Positions 12,792 to 24,600 are shown, counted from the first letter of the stretch. The stretch: 64,000 nucleotides of DNA from Pterobdella sp. o SKG-2022 (GCA_964035795.1 OZ038326.1:5040889-5104888), one strand, 5' to 3'. Notes: generated from the letters alone by a model not told the origin. Numbers and translations: made by a program.

Positions 12792-13280
12792 AACAACATG
12801 GCCGCGGACGATTTGCTCACAGTTTGAAACTAAGCTTTATTTTTTGATGAAGTAAATTAGTTTCGCAAAAAAAACTTAAACCAAACACTTTCATTAACTA
12901 ACACAAAGCTTTTCGTAAGTCAATCTCACAATATCAGGTATTCAAATATTCAGATTATCAAATATTCAATTGATAACTTGAGTTCAACTTATGAAAAGCT
13001 TCATGTTATTTTGTTTAAAAAATTGTTTGATTCAATCATTATCTACGGAAGTTTTGTTTCTATACGGGTTTTAGCAATATTGGTTTTAGAGTTTTTTTTT
13101 GTTTTAACAGCGGGGTTTTGTTTTCAGTGTTTTTGCGAAATTCAGTTTTTTATGAATGTCTTAGCAAAATTTGTTTCAGTTTTAATCGTAGGTTTATGTA
13201 TATTTTTAGTAACTTGCATGAAATAACATCAATCTCACGAGAATTTTTAAAAAAGCACATTCATTTTAAACATAGTTTTC

Positions 13281-13298
13281 GATAAGTTTAGCCTTATC
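13281..13298 (-). repeat. GATAAG-N6-CTTATC palindrome, copy 2
   Basis: Six-base arms GATAAG/CTTATC with loop TTTAGC. Flanking bases match copies 1, 3 and 5 when this copy is read on the minus strand (GATAAGGCTAAACTTATCGAAAAC). Confidence 0.6.
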
Positions 13299-13509
13299 AT
13301 AAGACGCTTGCAAAAATGTAATTTTAGTTTTTTTAAATAAGCAATGGTTTTGTAACTTTTATAGTTTTTTTTTCACAATTTAATTTCATTTATTGGTAAA
13401 AACAATTAATTGAAACAATGAAAGAAAAAACTAAATTAATCTCACAAAAATGTAGAAAACCTTGAAAAAAGTCTCATGAATCTATAACTAAAACTCACTA
13501 ATGAATTAT

Positions 13510-13528
13510 CATAAGGTCTGACTTATCG
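13510..13528 (+). repeat. GATAAG-type palindrome, copy 3
   Basis: Arms ATAAG/CTTAT around GTCTGA, followed by CGAAAATTTTAGTTAAATAAA, which is close to the flank of copy 5 at 16609. One base of the left arm differs from the consensus (CATAAG). Confidence 0.5.
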
Positions 13529-13767
13529 AAAATTTTAGTTAAATAAATTTTTTTCAGATGTTTTTTCAAGAAATTATTCATAAACCGAAAAATACATTTT
13601 AATTAACTAAAACCCATAAAATATTTCCAAAAGTTAATGATTAAATCTTATTTAACTTTCTTATTATGTTGATTAAAAATTTTATTCGCTTAAAAACGTA
13701 TTATATTTCGAAAATTCATATTGTTAGAAAGACCAGACTGTTATGAAAATAGTTTTACTACACCAAT

Positions 13768-13949
13768 AATCAACGGTTTTTAATGTCGATTTATGAGAGA
13801 GTGCATTTTTTAATCAAAACCAGTTATAGTTTACGATAAGTTTAGCCTTATCACAAAACACTACCTTTATCGTAAAACAAATTATAGCTGACTATGCTTA
13901 ATAAATGTACTGAAATTCTCTCATAAATCGACGTTGGAAATTGTTGAAT
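13768..13949. mobile_element. fold-back (MITE-like) element with palindromic core
   Basis: The left arm from about 13768 (TCAACGG, then TGTCGATTTATGAGAGA) is matched in reverse complement by the right arm to about 13949 (CTCTCATAAATCGACG, then TTGTTGA). The pairing continues inward imperfectly to TTTACGATAAG on the left and TTTATCGTAAAAC on the right. The centre holds copy 4 of the GATAAG-N6-CTTATC palindrome (13835-13852). There is no coding capacity. Size and structure fit a non-autonomous fold-back/MITE element, though no target-site duplication was confirmed. Confidence 0.6.
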
Positions 13950-14796
13950 ATAGTTTATAAGAACATTGGAGTGTTTCTAAAAAAATATTTCAGTGCTTTA
14001 TTTGAGGCTGAAACATGCATTTTTATGCGTTGAAGTTCATAAAAAAACAACACTTTGATATTAAAAAACATGGAAAAATGAATAAATAAAAAATAAAAAA
14101 AAACTTAGAAATAAACATAAAATCCTATGAATTAGTAACAAAATTTAATTTGAAAAATATATGAACCAACGGTAGATAAAATACAATAGTTTCTTAAAAT
14201 GGCTGCATTTAAGGCTTGCTTCAGTTTGTAATGATAAATCGTTAAACATTTTCTCAAGGTTGTATCGGTAGAATTAAGTTTACTTATTGAATGATAAAAC
14301 TCAATGTGTTAATACAAAATTTAATTTTTTCCAATGGTTTTTACTATAGTTATCAATAAAAATAATAGTATCCCAGATAATAAGAAAAACGATCCAAAAG
14401 ACTAAATAATAATTAGTCTTGCGCCATAATGAGGATAAAAATAAAAACAATAAGCATAAAAAACAAAAATAAAAAAAAAAGTAATATAAACCGGTCGATA
14501 ATTTATCAGGCCACCACAAATGAATGCAGCAATGAGAGAGATTAGTGAAGGTGAATCTGTAAGCACAATACTCCGTACCTCATCTTCATCGTAATTTTCA
14601 TCATTGGAGTTGATAATAAATTAAAGCATAATAAAAATAATAATATTAAATATAAAATAATAAAAGTAAAAATAATAGTAATAATAATAAAAATGAAAAT
14701 ATCAATTTGAATCATAATATCTCGCCAATCAATCAAATCATCGCTCAAGACTTATTTGTATAGACTATAATCTTTTCATAAACTATATTTGTATCT

Positions 14797-14853
14797 TTAA
14801 GCGCCTTTGATACATGTTTAGTTTATAGGAAAAGTGCGCTATATAAATGTAAA
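14797..14853 (+). mobile_element. L2/CR1-like LINE 3' tail relic
   Basis: The sequence has AAGCGCCTTTGAT, a short spacer, then GGAAAAGTGCGCTATATAAATGTAA. This is the stem-and-tail arrangement typical of 3' ends of L2/CR1-clade LINEs and SINEs that borrow them. No reverse transcriptase coding sequence is adjacent, so it is a 5'-truncated relic. The two SINEs in this window carry a related tail. Confidence 0.6.
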
Positions 14854-16608
14854 GAGGTAAATAATGCTAAAAAAACATTAATGATAATAAAATAATAAAA
14901 TGGAAATTTCAAAAAATAAAATAAAAAAAATTAAAAAATTATATCACAAAAAATATTCAAAAATAATAGGATATATCAAATAAATGATGTATTTTTGTCC
15001 AAATGTTAAAAAGATATGCAGTAATTGAAAACAAACATTAGTGAAAAATGGAAGCAATAAAATTAGCATGAGAATAATAGTTATATTGCCAGGTTCTATG
15101 ATTTTTTTGATAAGTTTTAAAACCATAGTATTGAGACAAAACTTGATATGGGATAGGATGGTAATAAAGATGGAAAAAAACAATTAATTGAAAAAATAAT
15201 TTTGAAATAAGAAAAATCGTATTAAATTCAAGAATTATAGAATTTATTAAAACAAATAAAATGTTATTTTATAGAAAAATATCATAATAAAAAAATAATA
15301 GTAAAATCTTATAACAAAATTAGTTTTTCTCGGGAATATGGGAATAAGCAGAAATATACGACAATGTTTATTATTCTGTGGATCTTCATAACACTTTATT
15401 TTTAAATACGTTCATGCAACCTGAGTTTTCTAATAAAAACTTAGCAGATAATGCCTGAATTTTTTTTAATAGATTTAAAATTTTATTGATTAAATTTCCA
15501 ATCAAAATTTTTTAAACAAAAAAAACATTGTTTGAATATTGCCTAAATATTCTTTAAATGCAGTGATTTTGTCGCTATGAGTATTATACTTCATTTGCAA
15601 AACGCATATGAAATCACATCTTTCGATTATTTTTCAAATAATTTTTTTTACCATCTGTATGTTGTTTTTTTATTGATTTTATCTATTATTTTCATAATAT
15701 TCTCATCCCTATCATCTTTTTATTGTTATCATGTTACTATTTTTATTCTTTTATTATATCATCATTATTAATCATATATTTTAAACTATTATTATTCTTC
15801 TTATTATTTATTTTTAATATTATTCCCATTAATCGTTAACACAAATTGCCATGCAAACATCTGCACTAGAATCGATGGTGGTCCTACAATGCAGTTTGAA
15901 AAGGTGACTAAGTACTTAGGCTACAGTCATTTTGTGTTTGAGGTGATATGAAGCTGTGGATTCACTCGTGTATGAAGGCTTATGCAGATTTATATAAAAA
16001 ACCAATAATGACAACAGATTATAATGAATGGATGTAAGAAGTAAAAAGATTAATTAGTTAATTAATTACTCATAAATTTTGAATAAACCAATTTAATTTA
16101 ACCATTATGCGTTTCAGCAGCTCAATTATTATCATGAGTTTCCATGATTTTTTTATTAAAAATAAAGATGAATGGAACAAAAAATTTAAAAAATTTTTGT
16201 GTTCATGAAAAGTTATTTTTTTCTTTTTTATTATTGATTTTATCAAACTACAGTAACAAATGAAAAATTTTCTAGACGTTTAACCTTCTTTATTTTATTG
16301 AAAAAGTACAAAGCTTTTTTTTAACAGAGTTTAAAAGGTATTTATGATATGACACTTAACGGAAAATCTACTTTTCAACCAAATAAAAAAAAACAATGAT
16401 TCATAGTTTTGTATCATATCACTTTATGTATTAACATACTTGAAAGAGGGAAGATACACAAAGCTTATGCGAATATTTTCCAAGTGTTGATATTATTATA
16501 TTAGAATGTTTGAGTTAGGTAGAGCTTCGTGACTAATCTTCTTTACGTGTCATTACATTTGTCTTGGAAAAAATATATGCAAGTTTATTCTTTAAAACCT
16601 TGTTCTAT

Positions 16609-16626
16609 GATAAGGCTATACTTATC
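16609..16626 (+). repeat. GATAAG-N6-CTTATC palindrome, copy 5
   Basis: Six-base arms with loop GCTATA, followed by CGAAAGTTAAAG. It shares orientation and flanks with copies 1 and 3. Confidence 0.6.
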
Positions 16627-18343
16627 GAAAGTTAAAGTTTTTTTTTAAATAAATGTATGAATCCTCAATTAATGTTTTTAAAGTTTAAAACCTTGTTTTA
16701 TTATGTAGTTATCAAGCTTGAAAGTACTGTTGTTTTGTGGTACATGCTGGTTATCAGTTATAATGACAAGAAGGTCCAAAATAGCTTTCGATGTTTTGTT
16801 TTATGCATTTTGTTTTGCAAAATTATGTTGAAATGTTGGTGGGTTAGTTTAAAAATCTTGCAAAATTGCTTCAAATTAAAGATTTTAATGCAAGACTTTC
16901 CAACTTTTTATTTATACAGCAGACTAAAAACCAAATAAAAAACCTTCAAAATAAACACTTTGGTGAAAAACATTTTGAATGAAATTTCACTCACTTGGTA
17001 TTTTTCAAGTAATAAATATGATACCTTCACAATATATCAATTTTCACGATTAAAATCTTTTTCATAAGCCAAGCCACCACAAATAGAGAAAAACCCTTAT
17101 ATATATGCATATCCTTGTGTTATCTCAACGTTTGCTTCTTATATTTCCAAATCTTATTTTTACAAAAATAGACAAGATTTTGCTTTTTTTAATATTTATT
17201 AGAACGTGCTCAAATCTGTTTTGAGAGTTAAGAGATAAATGTTATTGAAGATGAGTTCACTTAGGAATATAAATCGATGAAATGGCAAATATTCGATAGA
17301 TATGGAATAAAAAATTTAAAACTAAAAAAAACGCACGAAATATTATGGATTTTTGAATAAAAATTTTCAGTTATCGAATATATGATGAATACTTAATCTT
17401 TTAATTTTTTAAAACTAATAATATTTATGAAATGAGAAAGAATTCGAATAATTTTTTAAAATGGAATATAACTTTATATAAACAGAATTTAATTTAATAA
17501 CCTTTTAATTCACATACCTCCTATTCATTTTTCCATTCTATAAGTTTTTTGATAAGATACACGTTGATTGGTTGATTAATTGCTTCAATTATAACACAAT
17601 GAGGTTGAGACTTTGAATTCCCATAGCAATCAAGATTCATCACTGTTTAATAAATTGCATCTACTGCAGGAATACCAAAAAGTAAAAAACAAACTGCATT
17701 GATTTATCTACTCAATAATGGTTTGGATGAAATTAATAGATAAATATGGAAATATAGGGATTTTAATGAAATAAAAATAACTATAGAGAGTATATTATTG
17801 ATGGGTAGGCATTCTTCAAAAAAGACCTATCAGTAAGGTTTATACATTATTAAAGAAAAAAAAATAAGCCCGAAAGGTGTCAGGATGAGAACTCGAAAAA
17901 CAAAAATAACAAAAAAAGTTGTTATTATTAATATTGTTATTATTATTAATCACATACATAAGCGTCGCAAGCACGCGTTCACACCTTAGATCCAAACTCA
18001 CAGGCACCAAGAAGGAATAGTATTATAGGGACATGAAAGTTCAATAAAGTTCACATGAATACATTTTATATCCAACAACCTTAATTCTTCTTTCATTAAA
18101 CTTCATGACCACTTTTTGACAAACACCATCCAACCATAAGCCAGAAAGTATTTTAAATTGCTCTTACAAAACTGCTCAGAAAAAGATTTTTAAAAAATTC
18201 CATTGTCATGTTTGAAAGTTATAAAATTTGAAAGTTTTGTCAAGAAAATGGGTTTGAGCACTTGGAAAAACTCATGTTTAAAGATTTTCTCGAAATGGCT
18301 TTTAAGTGCTTGGAAAAGCCGGGTGGTAGATACGTATTTGTGT

Positions 18344-18520
18344 TGTAATGTAATGTGGTTTTTATAAAGCACCTTTTCTTATAGATCAAGGCGCTTGCTA
18401 CAAATTTAATAAAGTGAAAACACACTGTGAAACAGCTGCTAATTATTGCCTCTACACGGGATCGAACCCGGTAACTTTAGATAATTGTCTAATGCTCTAC
18501 CAGATGAGCAATACGGGCCG
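18344..18520 (-). mobile_element. tRNA-derived SINE, copy 2, with target-site duplication
   Basis: The minus-strand head has an A box (TTGCTCATCTGGTAGAGC) and B box (GGGTTCGATCCCG), giving a good tRNA-like pol III promoter. The body matches copy 1. The 3' part reads AAGCGCCTTGATCTATAAG then AAAAGGTGCTTTATAAA and ends in ATTAC repeats, resembling the L2-like tail at 14797-14853. The 9-bp word ACGTATTTG flanks the element at 18332-18340 and 18521-18529, as expected for target-primed reverse transcription. The extra bases between the A and B boxes and the weak acceptor stem show it is not a functional tRNA. Confidence 0.87.
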
Positions 18521-18529
18521 ACGTATTTG

Positions 18530-19958
18530 AGGGGGTTTGCACATTTTGACACCCATGCAGCAAAACTATGTCAATCTCATGTTAAAGTATGCCCTCGAAC
18601 TTAAAAAACATTCACAACAGTTTCAAAGTATTGCTTCACAAGTTTTTTATTTGCTCCGATCTCGAGGAAGGTAAAACAAGAGATTTATGCTTTGTGTGTT
18701 TTTGCACTTGGAGCTGCAGTTAATAATATCATGCATTTTGTTTGTTCATCGGTGGTTTTCAAATTTATCAAGTTTTTTGACTTTGAAATTTTTTTTAGCA
18801 TAAGATATATAAAATTTTAGAAATAATTCAGACGCGAAGCAATTGTTACACAAAAGCACATCTTTTTTTTGCTTAATCTTGAAAACTTAAAACTTTACAA
18901 TTTCAAATAATCTTTGAAATAAGGGAATTAAGATAAAAAATGAAAAAATGGGAAAAATGGAAAAAATTATTTTTTGGGGGGTATCTAATTGCCTATATAA
19001 AAAACCTTATTTTAAAAAAGTCTATTGCCTTGAATTTCACTGAGAGCTTAATAAATTTTTTTAGGGTTTTCACCATGCTAAATAAAATTGAGTGATGGTC
19101 TTCATTCGATATGTTTTCTTCTTTTCAGAAGCTTCTATTAAATTTCTAAATTAAATTTTTGCATTTAATCTATGATTTGTGAAATTTTATCCAACAAAAG
19201 AGGGGCAAAAAATGAAAAAAATCTAGAGTAATATTGAGTTGATAAAAATTTTACATATTCAGTAATTCGATAATGTATACTTGTTTAGAATATGATTCTG
19301 TAAAGTATGAGAAAAAGCAAACAAAAAACATCAAGTTTGGAAATGTGAAATATTACTTGCAAAATAATTGATTAATTTTAATAATTGGTTAAATACTATA
19401 AAAAATTTATCTCTACAACTGTTTTTTTTGAATAGAAAAAATATATATATAAATTAACTACTATATAAAGTTATGCGCTACAGCTTTATTTTGAAAATTG
19501 AAATTTCATATTAATGATAATTTAAAAAAAAGATTAAAATAGAGAGGAAGGATGACAGAGACAAGAAAAGATGCTGGCAGCATTCCCACGGACAATAGCC
19601 AAAAAGATCTTTTGACGAAACCAAACTGCCTCTAGAGGGTCTATGATATAAAAAAATAACTTTATTTTTTTATATCATAGAAAAAATAACTTAATTTTTT
19701 TTTAATTCTTTTTTTGGCTGGCTAGAAGGCAAAATTTTATTAAATGTTAGTTTTTATAAAACCTCGATTTACTTTTAAATCATCTTAATTTTTAAAATCG
19801 TAACCTTTTTAATAAAAGTTGTCAATAAAACTAATGAATATAACGTTAAAAAAAGTTTCAAATATTGGAGTATGCTTGCAAAAGTTGCAATTTTTCTCAA
19901 AAGTATCTTTATTTAAGTTTTTATTTGCCATTGATAAATGATTTTGTTAATTTTCCAG
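18530..19958. other. region upstream of GATC, 5' exon(s) unresolved
   Basis: GATC needs an upstream start exon, and I could not place one. At 18579-18670 an ATG frame with a presequence-like product (MLKYALELKKHSQQFQSIAS) ends at a GTAAAA donor, but its phase would bring a stop into the next exon. A stretch at 19545-19640 is unusually G+C-rich and contains two ATG frames, both closed by stops with no GT donor. A 40-bp perfect palindrome lies at 19641-19680. Confidence 0.4.
19641..19680. repeat. 40-bp near-perfect AT palindrome
   Basis: The 19 bases from 19641 (CTATGATATAAAAAAATAA) are repeated in reverse complement up to 19680, with a two-base centre. It could extrude as a hairpin or be the relic of a fold-back element. 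Confidence 0.7.
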
Positions 19959-21429
19959 TCTCCATTAAATCCGAAGACTCATAAAATTAATCAAAATAAG
20001 ATACTCAAGGTAAGTTGGTGTTACACCAAATTTTTTATAGAATAGTTATATCAATAGCCAAAGAATAATAAAATGAAACTGGTAGGATGAATTTATTTAT
20101 AACAATGAAAGTTATCACAAATATTTCATCTGTTATATATATATGTTCGAATAAAAAAATTTTTTTTTAACTAAGTTTTTGAAACAAATCTTCTATAATG
20201 TTTACATAAAACTCATAATAAAAACTTTCAGACTTAATAAGCTTACAACTGAATGTAATAATTCTTTGTGACTCATATAAATCTATATTTATTTTTTTAT
20301 TCACCTATTTTGCTGGTTTAACTCAAAAATATTTTTAAGAAACCTTTCGACAAAACCATCTTGTAGAACCCTGAGGTGGATACAAACCTCATAAACCACT
20401 TGGAGAGGCTGTCATTGGTGAACTTCACAAATGAAGAATCAGTAGAAAGATTGACAGCTGCTATCAAATTTGCAGACGAGTTGAGTGAGGTTGATGTGGA
20501 AGATGTCGAGCCCATGTACACTGTGATAGAAGACCGGTTAAGATAGCTATAAATTTTTTATTTTAGAGGAAATATAAAATTTATTCAAAGATCTTTGAAT
20601 AAATTTTATATTTCATGTTCAGCACTTCTTAGATGACTATTTTTATCAATCATATATCCAGCATCACTAAGATCGTAGAACTTTATTCTATTTTATTCAT
20701 GTTTTATGTTTTATTTCATTATATATTTTTTTACAATACTTTAAATCAAAGCTTTCAAAAGCAACATTTTAAAAGGGTTACACCAATATAATCCATTCAC
20801 CCATATTCTTTTACTTCCTCTCCAAAACAGGTCATTATACCTAAGGGAGGACAAGGTGAAGGAGGGAGACTGCAAGAAGGAAATCCTCATGAATGCTACT
20901 ACAACATTTGAAGATCATTTTGTCTCACCTCCTGGTTTGAATCATGAAATTCTTTTCAATTATTCTTTTAATATTACCATAGGTTTTTTGGTTATTGTTA
21001 GTTATTGTGTTTATAACAAATACATGAATTTTTTGTTTTTCTTAATTATTGTGTTGATAATACCATGGGTTTTTTATCATTGTATTAGTTATACTATGAC
21101 TTTTTGTCAACATTAATTAGTACCTTAATAATATAAATATTATTTTATTGATAATATGTATAGTGAAAATGACATATACAAGCTTTATTGTGATACCACT
21201 ATTTTTATTTGATAATATGATTTGATGTAAATTTCTGTTTAGTTTAATTTCGTGTTTTCAAAAAATTTCATTTGAGGCTCATTGAACAAAGAAATTCATT
21301 TTTTTAGATTCATAAATGATTTTTTTAATGAAATTTTTAAAAATATACTCAAGCTGTCATATTTATTCTAATCTAGGAAATATCCCGTTGGCAATAGAAG
21401 AAAAAGACTTTGTGGTGAATAAAAAATAA
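19959..21429 (+). CDS. GATC: mitochondrial Glu-tRNA(Gln) amidotransferase subunit C
   Basis: Four exons, 19959-20009, 20367-20536, 20831-20934 and 21377-21429, join in phase (0, 2, 1) to a TAA stop and give 125 residues. The second exon carries the GatC core: INHLERLSLVNF, AAIKFADELSEVDVEDVEPM and the VIEDR segment that runs into SLYLRED. The last two exons give FVSPPGNIPL, the typical animal GatC C-terminus. In the GatCAB complex, GatC stabilises the GatA-GatB interface for transamidation of Glu-tRNA(Gln) in mitochondria. The start codon and transit peptide lie upstream and are not identified, so this model is 5'-incomplete. AATAAA hexamers at 21418-21423 and 21424-21429 overlap the end of the coding sequence. 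The gene converges on the FREM1-like gene 216 bp away. Confidence 0.9.
20569..20614. repeat. 46-bp perfect palindrome in a GATC intron
   Basis: Twenty-three bases (starting GAAATATAAAATTTATTCAA) are followed immediately by their exact reverse complement, with no spacer. It lies 32 bases after the donor of GATC exon 20367-20536. It should form a cruciform or RNA hairpin and could affect splicing, or it may be a recent fold-back insertion or local inversion-duplication. Confidence 0.8.
21418..21429 (+). other. poly(A) hexamers overlapping the GATC stop codon
   Basis: Two AATAAA hexamers occupy the last codons and stop (AAT AAA AAA TAA). If used, the 3' UTR would be only about 20-30 bases, which would keep the transcript clear of the convergent FREM1-like gene. 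Confidence 0.4.
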
Positions 21430-21645
21430 AAGTTTTCTAAAATTTTATAACTTCTAAACTAAAAATTTCAAAACGAGTGGCGTGGTGCTTTGAGATCAAA
21501 ATTTCGGGGCAAGAGGCATCCGCCATTTTATATTTTAACAACGAAAAGACGCTAATACAAAGCTATGTATACAAAGAGAAAATACAAAAGATAATAAATT
21601 ATACAAGGTCATCAAAGCAATTATATACAGATGCATCTAAGCCAA

Positions 21646-24600
21646 TCATGATCCCATGTACCGACGACTGTAGCCATTTTTTCGTCTCCGCACGGCTTTT
21701 CTTGAGGTTCGAAGCAGTCTGGCCGCCTTGACGCACACAAAACGTTGGTAACTTCTTGTGCAGTGCTTCTTTTCATACTCAAGGTTTTTGTTCACTTGGG
21801 CGCATCTGTTTCTGGTACAGTAGGTGCATGGCTGGGTGACTGCCCAAGTGACGTAGTTGGTCGTCTGGGTGTGTCCCACTGACTGCCATGAAGACAACTT
21901 GCGACGGTTGTTTAAGCCTGGGTTTGTGTGGTTTTATGTAGAATTTAATGTTGAAGTTTAAGGCTAAACCAGTTATTTAAAATGTCTTTGAAGAAATTCA
22001 ATTTCAACTTTGAAATGAAGTTATAAAAAACATTTTCAATATTTTTATTTTCGTTAAAAAACATTGTTTGATATTTAACTCATCGATATTACTATACACC
22101 ACTCACCGATCCAAAACTCGGAAGCGTGGGTGAGGGTGGAAAGCCAGTGCAGATGTTCCTTGGAGGCAACAAAAGTAAGATGCCCTCCGTCTCTCCGACA
22201 CATCTTCTCACTTCTCAGCCAGGAATGTCTTGTCTTGCTTGCCAGAAAACAATTATCCCCGTATAACTCCCAGCCTTTATTGGAGGGTTAAAGATTATTA
22301 TTTGTGGTGTATTGAACCTTTGTTGACGTGGTGGTGTGGTGTTTGTAAGAAATTTAGTTGTGGTCTTTTTTTTTAGTGTGGTTTTGATGGGTGTGAGTAT
22401 TTTTATCTGGGGGTTGTTTTTCACATATGTTTGGTTTGAAGATTACTAATATTCTGATGTTGAACGTTTAAAAATATTGAAGTTTATTTCAAATTTTTAT
22501 GTAAAACTTACATTTAGATATTTTTATACCTAAAATGTCTAAAATGCCAAAAAACGAAAGTTTCGCCATAAATTAACTTTAAAATTTTTCTTTTTATCGC
22601 CTCTTTAATTATGCTGTAGATATGGTTTCAGTGAAAACCGATATACTAGAAATAAAATTGATTTATGGCCCATGTTTCTCACCCATTACTAGATGTTTGC
22701 AGTTTTATATATTACTTCGCTTTTTAAGTCTTTTTTAAACATTACATTAATTATTTCCCTCATTCCGTTAAAATTTTTATGCCTTTCTCAAAAAATCAAA
22801 AAATACTAATTTATATTATTATTATTTTTAATATTGATTTTTTTTATAAATATATAAATTTCTAAAAAAACATGGAACAAACGCCTCGAATATCAAAGAA
22901 CAGTTCAAAAATACCAATAAACTGTATAAATCAAATAAATAACCTAAAGGACAAGTCTTCAGATTTTTCTGAGGTGATTCCAAATGATTATTCCATTCCA
23001 CCCAATCTTTTCCATCACACATGTACAACTGACTACGCTCTTGATGGAAAAACAACAGAGATTTTGTGCTGGGGATGCAAGGTTTGGGAATGTCGGACTG
23101 AATCTGCCGTGTATTATGGTGATGTTGAGTTCAAAATTTAGTGTGAAAATGGAAGATTTCAATTGTAATTCAGTGACAATAATTAAAAGACCGGTTTAAA
23201 ATTTATATAAGATGATAAAATACTCAAGGCTTTAAAACATTTTAAACCAATAATCTAATTATTAAAAAATTTTTATATTATGCGGAATTTTGAACCAGTA
23301 ATCTATACACACTCACCTATTAAGCATATAAAAAATAACAAACTAAAACAATATCTCACAATACATCCATAACATTAAACAACTAGTTAATTATAAAGTC
23401 ACTTAATTTTTTTTCGAAATAAACCGTTATAACGTCAGTTATTTTTTATTGAAACAAAAGACACTGTTATTAATACTCAAAAAGTTATGACGTGTGGGTG
23501 CAGTGGTGTAAATAAGCATGGGAGAGTTTGAACATCGTTATTGACAGTTTGTACGTAAAACGATCCGTGAGTACATTATTCAAGTACTTTTTGTGTTTTT
23601 GGTGTATTGATTAGTCATATTTCGATATTGGTTAATAATATTTTAAAATTGATTAATAATTTTTTAATATTGGTTAATAATTTTTTAATATTGGTTAATA
23701 ATTTTTTAATATTGGTTAATAATATTTTAAAGCTTTTTAATAAATTTTGTTATAGTTAAATTATATTTAAATATTGTTGATAATATTTAAATATTGCTAA
23801 ACACTAAAACTGAAAAATTCCAATATTTTAATACAATTATGAAAAATGAATTTAATAATTTTTAACATTTAAAACTAACAACCTTTTTTTTAATAATATT
23901 CGTTATTTTAAAAAAAATTTAATTTGTGATAACAACCCTTATATTAGTAATATTTTGCTTCAAACCATACGTTCCATTCTATTCAATAAATTCATTTCAG
24001 TATGGATATTCTTTAAAACAAACAGACAAATATATTAGAACTTTGCGGTGTTTTATTGATTTATCGACTTTGAAAAATTAAACTAAATGTATTTCACAAA
24101 TCAAAATCCTATCTAAACGATAAATAAGGATAATAATAAAAATAAAAATGACACCAATAACAGTTTATATGATAGAGTTCCATGTATGATGGAATTATTT
24201 TTATTTTTGTTTGATATATATATCACTTATTTTTATTGTTAATTTTTTCTTTTATCACTACCGTTAGAAAATAAAAATTACAATATTACAATTAAATTTT
24301 GTCAATAACCGTACAAAGCCATTAAAAACTCAAATGATTAAACAGTAAATAGCAAAAAACTTTTCAAAAAAATAACTTTTTTGACTTTCAAAATATTTTT
24401 TCTTACCAAATGATTCCCAATACTTCTCCTTCCTTGCTCATAGAAGTCCATATTAGCCTCCAGGTATGGACTGTTGTAGTTACCTTCACTCTGTGGAGCA
24501 GAGAAAACTTTATCTTCTATCATTTATGTATTTTTAATTATCTATTTTAGCTCTGTAAATAATTTGCGTGTGTTTTTCTTTTATTTTATGGGTATTTAAC

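Larger units (their letters stand above)
12792..18343. other. intergenic transposon-relic zone
   Basis: No host exon could be supported between the tetraspan gene and the second SINE. The region holds four of the five GATAAG-core palindromes, a fold-back element at 13768-13949, and an L2-like LINE 3' tail at 14797-14853. The rest is AT-rich, including ATA/TAA-rich low complexity at about 14590-15320. Open frames here encode AT-driven Phe/Ile/Tyr-rich peptides and look non-coding. Confidence 0.6.

Noticed and set aside
16657..16938. 93-codon open frame
   Set aside because: AT-driven composition, no recognisable motif and no splice or homology support.
18460..18520. tRNA gene
   Set aside because: The pol III boxes are good, but the acceptor stem and anticodon arm do not fold properly and the sequence continues into a SINE body with a tail and target-site duplication.
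18579..18670. First exon of GATC with a mitochondrial presequence
   Set aside because: Either ATG frame ends in a phase that introduces a stop in exon 19959-20009. It could hold only with an extra exon that I cannot see.
23620..23735. CRISPR-like array
   Set aside because: The units are directly tandem 21-mers without unique spacers, in an animal intron.
24338..24523. Separate small gene in the S-E-G-N-Y-N frame
   Set aside because: The same bases read in another frame (24488-24407) splice in phase to both neighbouring FREM1-like exons, which explains them better.
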